Origin: Streptomyces sp. NBC_01707
GTDB taxonomy: Bacteria; Actinomycetota; Actinomycetes; Streptomycetales; Streptomycetaceae
NCBI RefSeq assembly: GCF_041438805.1
Contig: NZ_CP109190.1
Span: forward strand, 1,984,001 to 2,048,000
Length of the DNA: 64,000 bases
Direction of reading: 5' to 3'
Part shown: one piece after another, positions 16,955 through 25,398 of the stretch
How positions within the stretch are numbered: position 1 is the first letter of the stretch
Layout: every line of letters starts with the position of its first letter
Made by a program: the position numbers and the translations under genes
Notes under the pieces: model-generated
Seen by the model: only the letters and a program-made list of their open reading frames with translations
What the model was told of the DNA's origin: nothing
Database searches by the model: none

Positions 16955-19900
16955 ATGAGTCACCATCCGCCCCGCAGAAATCCGCTGAGCAGACACCTGC
17001 TGAGCAGGCACCCCTCGCGAGGATTACCTTCCCCTCTCCTCGCTCTCACCGCACTCCTGGCCCTGGTCCTCGGCCTTCTGGTGGCGTCGCCACCCCGCGC
17101 CCATGCTGCCCCCTTCCGGGTCCTGGTCTATTCCGAGGTCACCAACTTCAGGCACGACTCGATCCCCGCAGGGGTCGACGCGATCAAGAAGCTCGGCGCG
17201 GAGAACGGCTTCGACGTGGAGGCCACCGACGATTCGGCGGTCTTCAACGACACCGATCTCGCCCGTTTCCAGGCCATCGTCTTCAACAACACCAACTCCA
17301 CCCCGGAGACAGGTGACTTGCTGGGTGCCGACGAGCGGGCCGCCCTGCAGAAGTTCATACGCGGGGGCGGCGGGTGGGTCGGGCTGCATGCCGCGTCCGC
17401 CAGCGAGCGCGACTGGGACTGGTACGAGGGACTGGTCGGCGCGATCTTCGACCAGCATCCCGCCGTGCAGACCGGCCGGATCAAGGTCCTCGACCATGCG
17501 CACCCGTCCACCAAGGGCCTTCCGGACCTCTGGGAGCGCACCGAGGAGTGGTACAACTGGCGCACCAATCCGACGTCCAAGGTGCACACGCTCGCGCAGA
17601 TCAAGGTGCGCGACGGCATCACCGGCCTGGACGAGGGCGTGGACCATCCATGGTCCTGGTGCCAGAACTACGACGGCGGACGCTCCTGGTTCACCGCGGG
17701 CGGCCATGCGGCGTCGGCCTTCCAGGAGGAGGGCTTCGTCAAGCATCTGCTGGGCGGCATCGAATGGGCCGCGGGTGCCAAGTCGGGTGACTGCACGGCG
17801 ACCCGTACCGGTTCGTTCCAGCGCACCGCACTGGCCACCGGCGATCTCGCCGACCCGTTCGAGCTGGCCGTCGCCCCCGACCGCCGGGTGTTCTTCGCTC
17901 AGCGCACCGGGAAGCTGAAGGTCATCGACCAGCAGACCATGAAGGTCACGACGGCACTGGACTTCGCGTACACGCCGGAGATGACCAGCCAGTCCGACGG
18001 GCTGCTCGGCCTCGCGCTCGATCCCGGCTTCGCCACGAACAACTGGCTCTATCTCCTGCACTCCGACAAGACCGAGAAGCAGCTCGACCTCTCCCGCTTC
18101 ACCGTCACCGGGAACACGGTCGACCCGGCTTCGGAGAAGCGGCTGCTGACCATTCCGACCTGGCGGGGCGAGGGCCGGGCCAACTCCCATATGGCAGGTT
18201 CGCTCGCCTTCGACAAGGGCGGCAATCTGTACGCGGCGACGGGCGACAACACCGACCCGTTCGCCTCGGACGGCTTCAACCCGATCGACGAGAGCGAGGG
18301 CCGGCGCGCCTGGGACGCCCAGGGCACGGCGGGCAACACGAACGATCTGCGCGGCAAGGTCCTGCGCATCACGCCGGAGGACGACGGCACGTACACCGTC
18401 CCGGAGGGCAATCTCTTCGCGCCCGGTACGGAGAAGACCCGTCCCGAGATCTACGCGATGGGGATGCGCAACCCGTTCCGGATCACCACGGATCCGCTGA
18501 GCGGCGCACTGATGGTCGCCGACTACGGTCCGGACGCCAAGGCCGCGGTCGCCGACCGCGGACCCGAGGGCACGGTCGAGTACACCCGTATCACCAAGGC
18601 GGGGAACTTCGGCTGGCCCTACTGCGTCGGCAACAACACGCCGTTCAACGACTACGACTTCGCGGCGAAGAAGTCGGGCCCGAAGTTCGACTGTGCCGCG
18701 CTCGTCAACGATTCGCCGAACAACACGGGGCTGCGGGAGCTGCCGCCGGCCCAGCCGGCCACGGTCTGGTACGCCTACTCCGCGTCCACCGAATTCCCGG
18801 AGCTCGGCACCGGCGGCGGTGGCCCGATGAGCGGTCCGGTCTACGACTACGACCCCGACAACACGTACCGCACCAAGTTCCCCGAGTACTTCGAGGGGAA
18901 GTGGCTCACCTATGAGCTGACCCGCCAGTGGTTCAAGACGTTCTCGTTCCAGCAGAAGGACCAGACGTTCACCGATCCACGGTTCGCTCCGGTCAAGGCC
19001 GGTGATCTCCAGTCGATCAACGGCGTCTTCGCGGACATGAAATGGAACCAGCCGTTCGATGCCGACTTCGGTCCCGACGGTGCGCTGTACGTCATCGACT
19101 TCGGGCTCGGCAGCGGCACCGGACGCGGCGGCAGCAACGAGGGGGCGGGCATCTACCGGATCGACTACGTCGGTGACGGACGGCTGCCCGACGCGAAGAT
19201 CACCGCGAGCCGAGACAGCGGTCCCGCACCGCTCACCGTCGACTTCTCCAGCGCGGGATCCGGGCTGCCGGAGGGCCAACCGGTCACCTACGCCTGGGAC
19301 TTCGACGGCAACGGCACCACCGACTCGACGGAGCAGAACCCCTCGTACACCTACCGCACCAAGGGGCTCATCACGGCACGCCTGACCGTCACCGGGCCCG
19401 GTGGTCTGACCGCGCAGGCCGTGCAGGACATCACCGTCGGCAACAGCAGGCCCGAGGTGACGATCAAGCAGCCGCCGAACGGGGGGATGTTCAGCTTCGG
19501 CGACACCATTCCGTTCACGGTCAAGGTGAAGGACAAGGAGGACGGGCGGAACGGGGCGCCGATCGACTGCTCCCGGGTGGTCGTACAGTCGCAGCTCGGC
19601 CATGACACCCATCTGCACCCGCTCGACAACTACACCGGCTGCACCGGGGAGATCGTCACGGACGCCGGGGACAGCCACGGCCCGGGACAGAACCTGTACT
19701 ACGGGATCACCGCCCAGTACGAGGACAAGGGCGCCCCGGACGCCCCCGCGCTCACCGGCTCGACCTCGCTGACGCTGCGCACCACGTTCCGTGAGGCGGA
19801 GCACTTCACGGCGACCGGCGGGGCCCACGACGGGGTGGTGGTCGCGAGCAGGACCGACGCCTCCGGCGGGAAGCGGCTGACGGAGATCGAGGACGGTGAC

Positions 19901-20473
19901 TGGATCAGCTTCGATCCGGTGCATCTGAAGAACGTCGACTCGGTGACGGTCGGCGCGGCGTCCGGCGGGATCGGCGGCACGGTGGAGTTCCGGTCCGGCT
20001 CCCCGACGGGTCCCCTGCTCGGCAAGGTGACCGTTCCGAACACCGGTGACTGGGGCAAGGTCGTCTCGCCGACGACGGCCCTGCAGAACCCGGGAAGCAG
20101 CGTGAAGCTTTACGCGGTGTTCAGTAATCCGGAGTGGTCGAGCGACAAGGCCGATCTGTTCGCGGTGGACTGGCTGCACTTCAACGGGTCCGGCGTCGAG
20201 AAGAAGCCCGGTACGAAGGTCAAGGTGAAGGCGGCCCCGGCCACGGGAACCTCGCCGCTCGCCGTCGCGCTGGGCGGCGTGGTCGAGCCGGCCGCCGGAC
20301 GCACCATCACCTCGTACCACTGGGACTTCGGCGACAACGTCAAGCCCACGGGCACGGAAGGCGCGACCGCGACACACACCTACGACCGCAAGGGTGCGTA
20401 CACCGCACATCTGACCGTCACCGACGACATGGGCGACACGAGCACCGGCTCCGTCCGCATCGACGTCAGCTGA
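16955..20473 (+). CDS. secreted ThuA - PQQ-type sugar dehydrogenase - PKD - CBM6 protein
   Basis: 1172 residues. Signal peptide ends at PRAHA (about residue 51). ThuA-like glutamine-amidotransferase fold spans about 54-270 (FRVLVYSEVTNFRHDSI, GGGGWVGLHAA, WFTAGGHA). A glucose/sorbosone dehydrogenase beta-propeller spans about 290-745 (LADPFELAVAPDRRVFFAQRTGKL, GLLGLALDPGF, GNFGWPYCVG, FDADFGPDGALYVIDFG). Then come a PKD domain (about 755-835), a beta domain, a CBM6-like domain (about 945-1065, from FREAEHFTATGG) and a second PKD (about 1075-1172). It acts outside the cell on sugars or glycans. It is 28 bases ahead of the exported isomerase gene, and its promoter has a GAAAGCGCTTTC operator. 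Confidence 0.9.
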   Translation: MSHHPPRRNPLSRHLLSRHPSRGLPSPLLALTALLALVLGLLVASPPRAHAAPFRVLVYSEVTNFRHDSIPAGVDAIKKLGAENGFDVEATDDSAVFNDTDLARFQAIVFNNTNSTPETGDLLGADERAALQKFIRGGGGWVGLHAASASERDWDWYEGLVGAIFDQHPAVQTGRIKVLDHAHPSTKGLPDLWERTEEWYNWRTNPTSKVHTLAQIKVRDGITGLDEGVDHPWSWCQNYDGGRSWFTAGGHAASAFQEEGFVKHLLGGIEWAAGAKSGDCTATRTGSFQRTALATGDLADPFELAVAPDRRVFFAQRTGKLKVIDQQTMKVTTALDFAYTPEMTSQSDGLLGLALDPGFATNNWLYLLHSDKTEKQLDLSRFTVTGNTVDPASEKRLLTIPTWRGEGRANSHMAGSLAFDKGGNLYAATGDNTDPFASDGFNPIDESEGRRAWDAQGTAGNTNDLRGKVLRITPEDDGTYTVPEGNLFAPGTEKTRPEIYAMGMRNPFRITTDPLSGALMVADYGPDAKAAVADRGPEGTVEYTRITKAGNFGWPYCVGNNTPFNDYDFAAKKSGPKFDCAALVNDSPNNTGLRELPPAQPATVWYAYSASTEFPELGTGGGGPMSGPVYDYDPDNTYRTKFPEYFEGKWLTYELTRQWFKTFSFQQKDQTFTDPRFAPVKAGDLQSINGVFADMKWNQPFDADFGPDGALYVIDFGLGSGTGRGGSNEGAGIYRIDYVGDGRLPDAKITASRDSGPAPLTVDFSSAGSGLPEGQPVTYAWDFDGNGTTDSTEQNPSYTYRTKGLITARLTVTGPGGLTAQAVQDITVGNSRPEVTIKQPPNGGMFSFGDTIPFTVKVKDKEDGRNGAPIDCSRVVVQSQLGHDTHLHPLDNYTGCTGEIVTDAGDSHGPGQNLYYGITAQYEDKGAPDAPALTGSTSLTLRTTFREAEHFTATGGAHDGVVVASRTDASGGKRLTEIEDGDWISFDPVHLKNVDSVTVGAASGGIGGTVEFRSGSPTGPLLGKVTVPNTGDWGKVVSPTTALQNPGSSVKLYAVFSNPEWSSDKADLFAVDWLHFNGSGVEKKPGTKVKVKAAPATGTSPLAVALGGVVEPAAGRTITSYHWDFGDNVKPTGTEGATATHTYDRKGAYTAHLTVTDDMGDTSTGSVRIDVS

Positions 20474-20501
20474 GCGCGCGTCGGCTGAGAGGAGAGACAA
20501 C

Positions 20502-21359
20502 ATGAACAGCACACGACGTGCCTTTCTCGGTACGGCTCTGGGTGCCGCCGCGGTGGCCGGTCTCGGTACGGTCCCGGCGTCCGCCGCCGCGGCCGGCCGC
20601 TGCCGCCGCATCCCGCCGTCCGCGATCGGCATGCACCTGTACACCATGCGCACGCCGCTCGCGACGGACTTCCGGGGCACGCTGGAACGGCTCGCGGAGA
20701 TCGGGTACGCGACGGTCGGAGTGAGCGGCCGGCACGGCAACAGCGCCGCCGACATCCGGCGCATGCTCGACGGGACACGGCTCAAGGCGGTCCTCGAGCA
20801 TGTCGCGTACGACATCGTGAGGGGCGCCGGGCTGCCGCAGGCACTGGAGGACATCCACACGCTGGGCGGCAAGTGGATCGTCGTACCCAGTCTGCCGGGA
20901 TCGCTGCACAGTCCAGCCGGATACCGGGAGGTGGCCCGGGAGTTCAACAAGGCGGGGCTGGCGGCCCGCGAGTCCGGGCTGAAGCTGCTCTACCACAATC
21001 ACGGCACGGACCATCAGGTGGTGGACGGCGTCAGCCTGTACGACATCCTGCTCGCCGAGACCGATCCGGAACTCGTCGGCTTCGAGCTGGATCTGTACTG
21101 GGCGGCGAACGGGGGCGCCTCGGCGCCCGGCGAGCTGTTCGTACGCCATCCCCGGCGCTTCCCGGCGCTGCATGTGAAGGACATGGCACCGGACGGGGAC
21201 TTCGCCGATGTCGGGTCCGGGGTGCTGGACTTCCCGGCGATGTTCGACACGGCGCGGCGGGGCGGGGTGAAGCAGTGGCTGGTGGAGCACGACTCGCCGG
21301 CTGATCCGTTCGCTTCGGCGCTCGCCAGCTACACGTATCTGTCGCGGCTGCGGTACTGA
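20502..21359 (+). CDS. Tat-exported sugar phosphate isomerase/epimerase-like TIM barrel
   Basis: 285 residues. The Tat signal STRRAFLGTALGAAAVAGL is at the N-terminus with cleavage near ASAAA. The TIM-barrel family (xylose isomerase-like, PF01261) is shown by IGMHLYTMR, KLLYHNHGTDHQ, VGFELDLYWAANGG (metal ligands) and FPALHVKDMAPDGDF. Usual cytoplasmic relatives isomerise sugars using a divalent metal. Export and the position directly after the ThuA/dehydrogenase gene suggest processing of an oxidised sugar outside the membrane (inference). It is probably cotranscribed from the operator-controlled promoter upstream. Confidence 0.88.
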   Translation: MNSTRRAFLGTALGAAAVAGLGTVPASAAAAGRCRRIPPSAIGMHLYTMRTPLATDFRGTLERLAEIGYATVGVSGRHGNSAADIRRMLDGTRLKAVLEHVAYDIVRGAGLPQALEDIHTLGGKWIVVPSLPGSLHSPAGYREVAREFNKAGLAARESGLKLLYHNHGTDHQVVDGVSLYDILLAETDPELVGFELDLYWAANGGASAPGELFVRHPRRFPALHVKDMAPDGDFADVGSGVLDFPAMFDTARRGGVKQWLVEHDSPADPFASALASYTYLSRLRY

Positions 21360-21377
21360 GCGGTCCGGCACGCGGTA

Positions 21378-21413
21378 CGGCCCCGGAGAGCGTTGTTCGA
21401 TTCTCCGGGGCCG
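21378..21413. terminator. bidirectional hairpin between convergent genes
   Basis: CGGCCCCGGAGA (21378-21389) and TCTCCGGGGCCG (21402-21413) form a perfect 12-base stem with a 12-base loop. It lies between the isomerase gene and the converging epimerase gene. Confidence 0.82.
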
Positions 21414-21422
21414 CTGCGGTGC

Positions 21423-22370
21423 TCAGTGGGCGGCGAGCAACTGCTCGTACCAGGCGAGGGTCTCGTCCAAGGTGGCCGGGAGCGGGTTCGGAGTGAGGCC
21501 ATAGGCCTTCTCGATGGCCGACGAGTCGACGATCTGCGGCTCGGTGTGCTGGTAGAACATCTCGGCGTACTCCGTCATGAAGACCTCGTCGAACGGCCCG
21601 AACGGACGCGGCTCGTCGACCACGGTGATGTCGAGCGGGCGGCCGGTGCGCTGCTCGATCATCGTGAGGATCTGCCGGGTGCTCAGGGCGGGTGCGGTGG
21701 GCAGGTGCCAGACGCGGCCGTCGCTGTCCGGGTGCGCGCCGAGCGTGGCGAGTCCGGCGGCGACATCGCCGATGTACGTGTAGCTGTGCGGCAGGTCGAT
21801 GTCGCCGAGGGCCGGCACCGCTCCCCCGGTCAGTGCCGCCGGGAAGACGGCGCCACCGAGGGTGGAGTTGAGCACGCCGGGTCCGACGAAGTCGGCCGAC
21901 CGGCCGAGGACGACACGGAGCCGCCCCTCGGAGTGCGCCGCGAGATAGCGGGCGTCGAGTTCGGCGCGCATCCGGCCCTTGCGGGTCGTCGCGTTCCACG
22001 GTGAGTCCTCGGTCATCACGGCGCCGTGCGTCTCGCCGTACGGGTAGAGCGTGTCGAGTACGACGAGCCGTGCGCCGACCGCCTCCGCAGCGGCGAGGAC
22101 GGCCTCCTGGATCCGCGGCATGACGTCGACCTGGAGGTGGTAGCCGACGTTGACGCAGTGGTAGACGACCGCGGCGCCCTCGACCGCGGCCCGGGCGCCG
22201 TCCGCGGTGGCCACATCGGCGGCGAACCGCTCGACACCTTCGATCGCCGGCCCGCTCCCTGCCCGGTCGACGAGCCGGACCGGGTGGCCGCGGCCGACGA
22301 GTTCACGGGCGAGCGCGGTGCCGGCCGGGCCTGCGCCGAGAACTACCTGGAGATGACGTACTGCGGTCAT
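21423..22370 (-). CDS. NAD(P)-dependent epimerase/dehydratase (extended SDR)
   Basis: 315 residues. The Rossmann motif LQVVLGAGPAGTALARELVGRG is at the N-terminus with VRLVDR following. The substrate domain includes DTLYPYGETHG, in which the YxxxK region is atypical (no clear YxxxK is seen). SYTYIGDVAAGLATLG is a common motif of extended and atypical SDRs. Possible roles are nucleotide-sugar epimerase, dehydratase or NAD-binding sensor. It is divergent from a TetR gene whose predicted operators lie in the shared promoter region, so it is the probable target of that regulator. Confidence 0.85.
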   Translation of the reverse strand: MTAVRHLQVVLGAGPAGTALARELVGRGHPVRLVDRAGSGPAIEGVERFAADVATADGARAAVEGAAVVYHCVNVGYHLQVDVMPRIQEAVLAAAEAVGARLVVLDTLYPYGETHGAVMTEDSPWNATTRKGRMRAELDARYLAAHSEGRLRVVLGRSADFVGPGVLNSTLGGAVFPAALTGGAVPALGDIDLPHSYTYIGDVAAGLATLGAHPDSDGRVWHLPTAPALSTRQILTMIEQRTGRPLDITVVDEPRPFGPFDEVFMTEYAEMFYQHTEPQIVDSSAIEKAYGLTPNPLPATLDETLAWYEQLLAAH

Positions 22371-22406
22371 GGCGTACCCCTCTACATCGCTGATTGCTCG
22401 TTGCAG

Positions 22407-22469
22407 CTGTTATGGACAGTAACCTTTGTTATGCCTCATAGCAAGCGGCGCTGTTAGACTGCGTAACAG
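22407..22469. promoter_or_regulatory. two TetR-type operators in the divergent promoter
   Basis: CTGTTA-N7-TAAC at 22407-22423 and CTGTTA-N7-TAACAG at 22451-22469. Both have the half-site GTTA, seven spacer bases and TAAC, with their starts 44 bases (about four helical turns) apart. The second is a perfect 6+6 inverted repeat. They lie between the epimerase start (22370) and the TetR start (22501). Confidence 0.68.
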
Positions 22470-22500
22470 AAGTGAGCTTGACTAGCGAAAGGGGCCGGTA

Positions 22501-23226
22501 ATGGTCCAAGCCCAGCAGGGGCCGCGCGCCCGATACCGGGAGCAGACTCGGTCGGAGATCAAGGAAGCCGCCCTCCGGCAACTCGCCGAGGGGGGTGTCG
22601 CGGCGCTCGCGCTGACCCGCATCGCCAAGGACATGGGGCTCTCGGGCCCGGCGCTCTACCGCTACTTCGCCAGCCGTGACGATCTGCTGAACGCACTGAT
22701 CAGAGACGCTTACGACGAGGCCGCTGCGGCCATGGCAGCAGCGGCCGACCGCTCCACGGCCGCCTCACAGGGCCCGCGCGCCCACCTGCACGCACTCGCA
22801 GAGGCCTACCGGGCCTGGGCGGTCGCCGAGCCGCACCGCTACCTGCTGATCCAGGGCGCCCCGGTGCCGGGCTATGTCGCACCGGCCGACACGCTGGACC
22901 GGGCCCGGGCGGTGCTCGGGCCGTTCCTGCCGGTCTTCGCCAACGGGTCCCCGGGACCCGAGGTGGCCGACGTGGTGGAACAGATGACGGCGTGGGCCGG
23001 GTCGGACTCGGCTGTGGCCGGATGGGTGGCCGAGTATGTGCCGGCCGCCGACGGCGACACCGGGATGACGGGGCAGGCTCTGGCCGGCGCCGTGCTCGCC
23101 TGGGCGCAGCTGCACGGCTCGGTCGGGCTCGAGGCGGCCGGCCATTTCACGGGCATGGGACACGGCGGCGACACGCTGCTGGCCGCGCAGACCGAGATGC
23201 TGGCGAACGCGTTCACGCTGGCATGA
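22501..23226 (+). CDS. TetR/AcrR family regulator (TetR C-terminal WHG-type)
   Basis: 241 residues. The N-terminal HTH is clear: IKEAALRQLAEGGVAALALTR, then GLSGPALYRYFASRDDLLNALI at about residues 47-68. The C-terminal ligand domain contains PRAHLHALAEAYRAWAVAEPHRYLLIQG and AWAQLHGSVGLEAAGHF, a common pattern in the WHG subgroup. Start ATG with GAAAGGGG about six bases upstream. It probably represses itself and the divergent epimerase gene through the paired GTTA-N7-TAAC sites. Confidence 0.9.
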   Translation: MVQAQQGPRARYREQTRSEIKEAALRQLAEGGVAALALTRIAKDMGLSGPALYRYFASRDDLLNALIRDAYDEAAAAMAAAADRSTAASQGPRAHLHALAEAYRAWAVAEPHRYLLIQGAPVPGYVAPADTLDRARAVLGPFLPVFANGSPGPEVADVVEQMTAWAGSDSAVAGWVAEYVPAADGDTGMTGQALAGAVLAWAQLHGSVGLEAAGHFTGMGHGGDTLLAAQTEMLANAFTLA

Positions 23227-23381
23227 CGCCAGGTCCCGCGGGACGGGGACGGTCGCCTGCGCACGTACCCGGGGCGCAGGGCGCTGCCTACAAGGTCATG
23301 GCGGCTGCGCCTGCGTACCTGGGCATCAGCACAACCGCACGCGGACCTGGGCGTCGACGCCTGGACACGCGGACCGAGGCC

Positions 23382-23463
23382 AAGGCGCACTCGCACGAAG
23401 GCCGAGGCAAAGGCGCCGTCGCACAAGGTCCCGGGTGAAGGCGCCCTCACACGAAGGCCGGGG
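23382..23463 (+). repeat. three imperfect 28-base direct repeats
   Basis: Units begin with AAGGCGC at 23382, 23410 and 23438. Each runs as AAGGCGC-(C/A)-N-TC-N-CAC...AAGG-N-C-N-GG with spacing of exactly 28 bases. They lie downstream of the TetR gene. There is no spacer diversity between identical repeats, so this is not CRISPR. Function unknown. Confidence 0.55.
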
Positions 23464-23479
23464 CGTCGACGCCCCGGCC
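23456..23479. terminator. 24-base perfect palindrome between convergent genes
   Basis: GGCCGGGGCGTC followed directly by GACGCCCCGGCC. It can form a hairpin or cruciform. It sits between the TetR gene and the converging ABC ATPase gene and probably terminates both. Confidence 0.75.
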
Positions 23480-23488
23480 CGTCCCTGG

Positions 23489-24331
23489 TCAGTCGTGCGC
23501 GGACGCCGCCCCGAGGAGATCTCGGATATGGGCGGCCGCGTCCCGGAACTCCCGGCGGCCGAGCGTCTCGCCGTACTCCCGTTCCGCGTCCAGCCCCACC
23601 TCGATGATCTCGGTGATGGTGCCCGGCCGTGGGCTCATCACCACCACCCGGTCGGCCAGATAGACCGCCTCCGATATCGAGTGGGTGACCAGCAGCACTG
23701 TGGTGCCGGTCTCCCGCCAGATGCGGTTGAGCTCCATGTTCATCTGTTCGCGGGTGAGGGCGTCGAGCGCGCCGAACGGCTCGTCCATCAGCAGGACGGG
23801 CGGCTCGTGCAACAAGGCCCGGCACAGCGCCACGCGTTGCTGCATACCACCGGACAACTCGTGCGGATAGGCGTCCTCGAAGCCGTCGAGTCCGGTCATG
23901 CGGATCAGTGCGTCGACCCGTTCGCGCGCCCGGGCCGCGGGCATCTTCCGGATCTCCGCCTGGAGCAGGATGTTGCGGCGCGCGGAACGCCACTCGAGGA
24001 GGGCGGCGCGCTGGAAGACGTAACCGATGTCGTGCCGTGGGCCCTTGACCTGTTCACCGCCGAGCCGGACCTCACCCGTGGACGGCTTCAGCAGCCCGGC
24101 GACCAGCTTGAGCAGGGTCGACTTGCCGCATCCGGACGGACCGACCAGGGCCACGAACTCGCCCGGCGCCACATCGAGCGAAACCTCGCGCAGGGCGGTG
24201 ACATCGCGGTTCTTGCCGCGGAACCGCACCGAGACGTCCGACACTCCTACGGCCGGAGTGACGGCGCCGCGGCCGCCCGAGGACAGCGGGTCCCGCTCCA
24301 GGGGCTTCGCCTCCTGCTTGGGCATCGTCAT
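23489..24331 (-). CDS. ABC transporter ATP-binding protein (SsuB/TauB/ThiZ type)
   Basis: 280 residues. Walker A GPSGCGKST is near residue 63. Other motifs are the Q-loop YVFQRAALLEWRS, the signature LSGGMQQR, Walker B VLLMDEPFGALDALT and the switch His TH in LLVTHSISEA. ATG 24331 overlaps the stop of the binding-protein gene by four bases. It energises import by the permease and lipoprotein encoded upstream in the same operon. The subfamily serves sulfonates, nitrate, or pyrimidine/riboflavin precursors; the substrate is not resolved by this subunit. Confidence 0.93.
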   Translation of the reverse strand: MTMPKQEAKPLERDPLSSGGRGAVTPAVGVSDVSVRFRGKNRDVTALREVSLDVAPGEFVALVGPSGCGKSTLLKLVAGLLKPSTGEVRLGGEQVKGPRHDIGYVFQRAALLEWRSARRNILLQAEIRKMPAARARERVDALIRMTGLDGFEDAYPHELSGGMQQRVALCRALLHEPPVLLMDEPFGALDALTREQMNMELNRIWRETGTTVLLVTHSISEAVYLADRVVVMSPRPGTITEIIEVGLDAEREYGETLGRREFRDAAAHIRDLLGAASAHD

Positions 24332-25347
24332 CCCTTCGGCGCTGTCTTCGCGTCCCAGTACTCCCCGACGGCCTTCGGTTGGGCGACCATGCCGGCCTCG
24401 GCGAAGACATCGATGGTCTGCTGCCAGTCCGCCTCGTTGTTGACCCCGGGCGCCTTGCCCTCGGTCGACGAGGTGTGCAGCAGCGTGAGCGTCGTCTTGA
24501 ACTGCTCCGCCAGCACGTTCTTCGGCGGCAGCTGCTCCGACGCTCCGTCCATCGCGGCAACCGCGGGGCCGGGCGCCTTCTCCGCGGCGGCCCACGCCTC
24601 GCTGACCGCCTGCGTCATGCGCCCAGCGAGCTCCGACTTCGAGGCGAGGAGCTTCTGCCCGGCGAGCAGGCCGTTCGAGTAGAAGTTCAGCCCGTTCTCG
24701 GAGAAGCGGAGGTACGAGACGGGCTTCTTGGCCTTGTCCTGCATGGTGGGGCCCTGGTCGCTGGCGTATCCGAGCAGTCCGTCGGTCTTCCCCGAGATCA
24801 CTGCGGCGATCTTGCCCGCCGGGTCGGTGTTCTGGACCTTCACGTCCGACTCGTCGATGTTGTTCTTCTTGAGGAAGATCGGGAACGTCTTGGAGAGTGC
24901 GTCCCCGGCCGTCCCCGCGATCGTCTTCCCCTTGAGATCGGCGGGTGACCCGATGCCCTTGGCGTCGAAGGACTGCACGGACGCGGGCGTGGTCTGGAGG
25001 AAGACGCCGAGGCTCTTGACCCGCACCCCCTGGTCGACCGCGGCCAGCAGCGCCGGGGTGTCGGCCCAGCCGAAGTCGGTCTGCCCCGCGGCGGTCGCCT
25101 GCACCGTCTTCTGCGAGCCCTGGCCCGCCTGAATCGTCAGATCGATGCCGTGCTTCTCGAAGATCTTCTGCTGCTTGCCGTAGTAGAACGGCGCGTGTTC
25201 GCCGTACGGATACCAGTTGAGCGTCAGCGTGACCTTGTCCAGCTTCTTGCCCGAGTCACTGGTGGTGGTCGACGCGTCGTTCCCGCCGCAGGCCGTGGCC
25301 AGCAGAACGAGAGGTACGACACCGATCAGGAGTCTGCGCGGGTGCAT
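24328..25347 (-). CDS. ABC substrate-binding lipoprotein, NMT1/THI5-like (ThiY/RibY/SsuA group)
   Basis: 339 residues. The lipoprotein signal has lipobox LATAC with Cys at about residue 20. Mature start KVTLTLNWYPYGEHAPFYYG and ...DLTIQAGQGSQKTVQATAAGQTDFGWAD are typical of NMT1/THI5-like binding proteins that carry pyrimidines, riboflavin or sulfonates. The NWYP-EHAPFYYG form resembles ThiY and RibY more than nitrate binders (from memory). Encoded between the permease and the ATPase. The operon is preceded by a GAAAGCGCTTTC operator shared with sugar genes, which is unusual for this transporter class. Confidence 0.88.
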   Translation of the reverse strand: MHPRRLLIGVVPLVLLATACGGNDASTTTSDSGKKLDKVTLTLNWYPYGEHAPFYYGKQQKIFEKHGIDLTIQAGQGSQKTVQATAAGQTDFGWADTPALLAAVDQGVRVKSLGVFLQTTPASVQSFDAKGIGSPADLKGKTIAGTAGDALSKTFPIFLKKNNIDESDVKVQNTDPAGKIAAVISGKTDGLLGYASDQGPTMQDKAKKPVSYLRFSENGLNFYSNGLLAGQKLLASKSELAGRMTQAVSEAWAAAEKAPGPAVAAMDGASEQLPPKNVLAEQFKTTLTLLHTSSTEGKAPGVNNEADWQQTIDVFAEAGMVAQPKAVGEYWDAKTAPKG

Positions 25348-25398
25348 GGGCTGGCCCTTCTCGCGACGGGGTCCGTGACAGCAGTCAGTGGGTGGCGT

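Noticed and set aside
17024..20950. A 1308-codon open frame on the minus strand opposite the ThuA/dehydrogenase gene
   Set aside because: Antisense to a gene with unmistakable domains; composition is Arg/Gly/Val-rich without motifs, a result of high GC at third codon positions.
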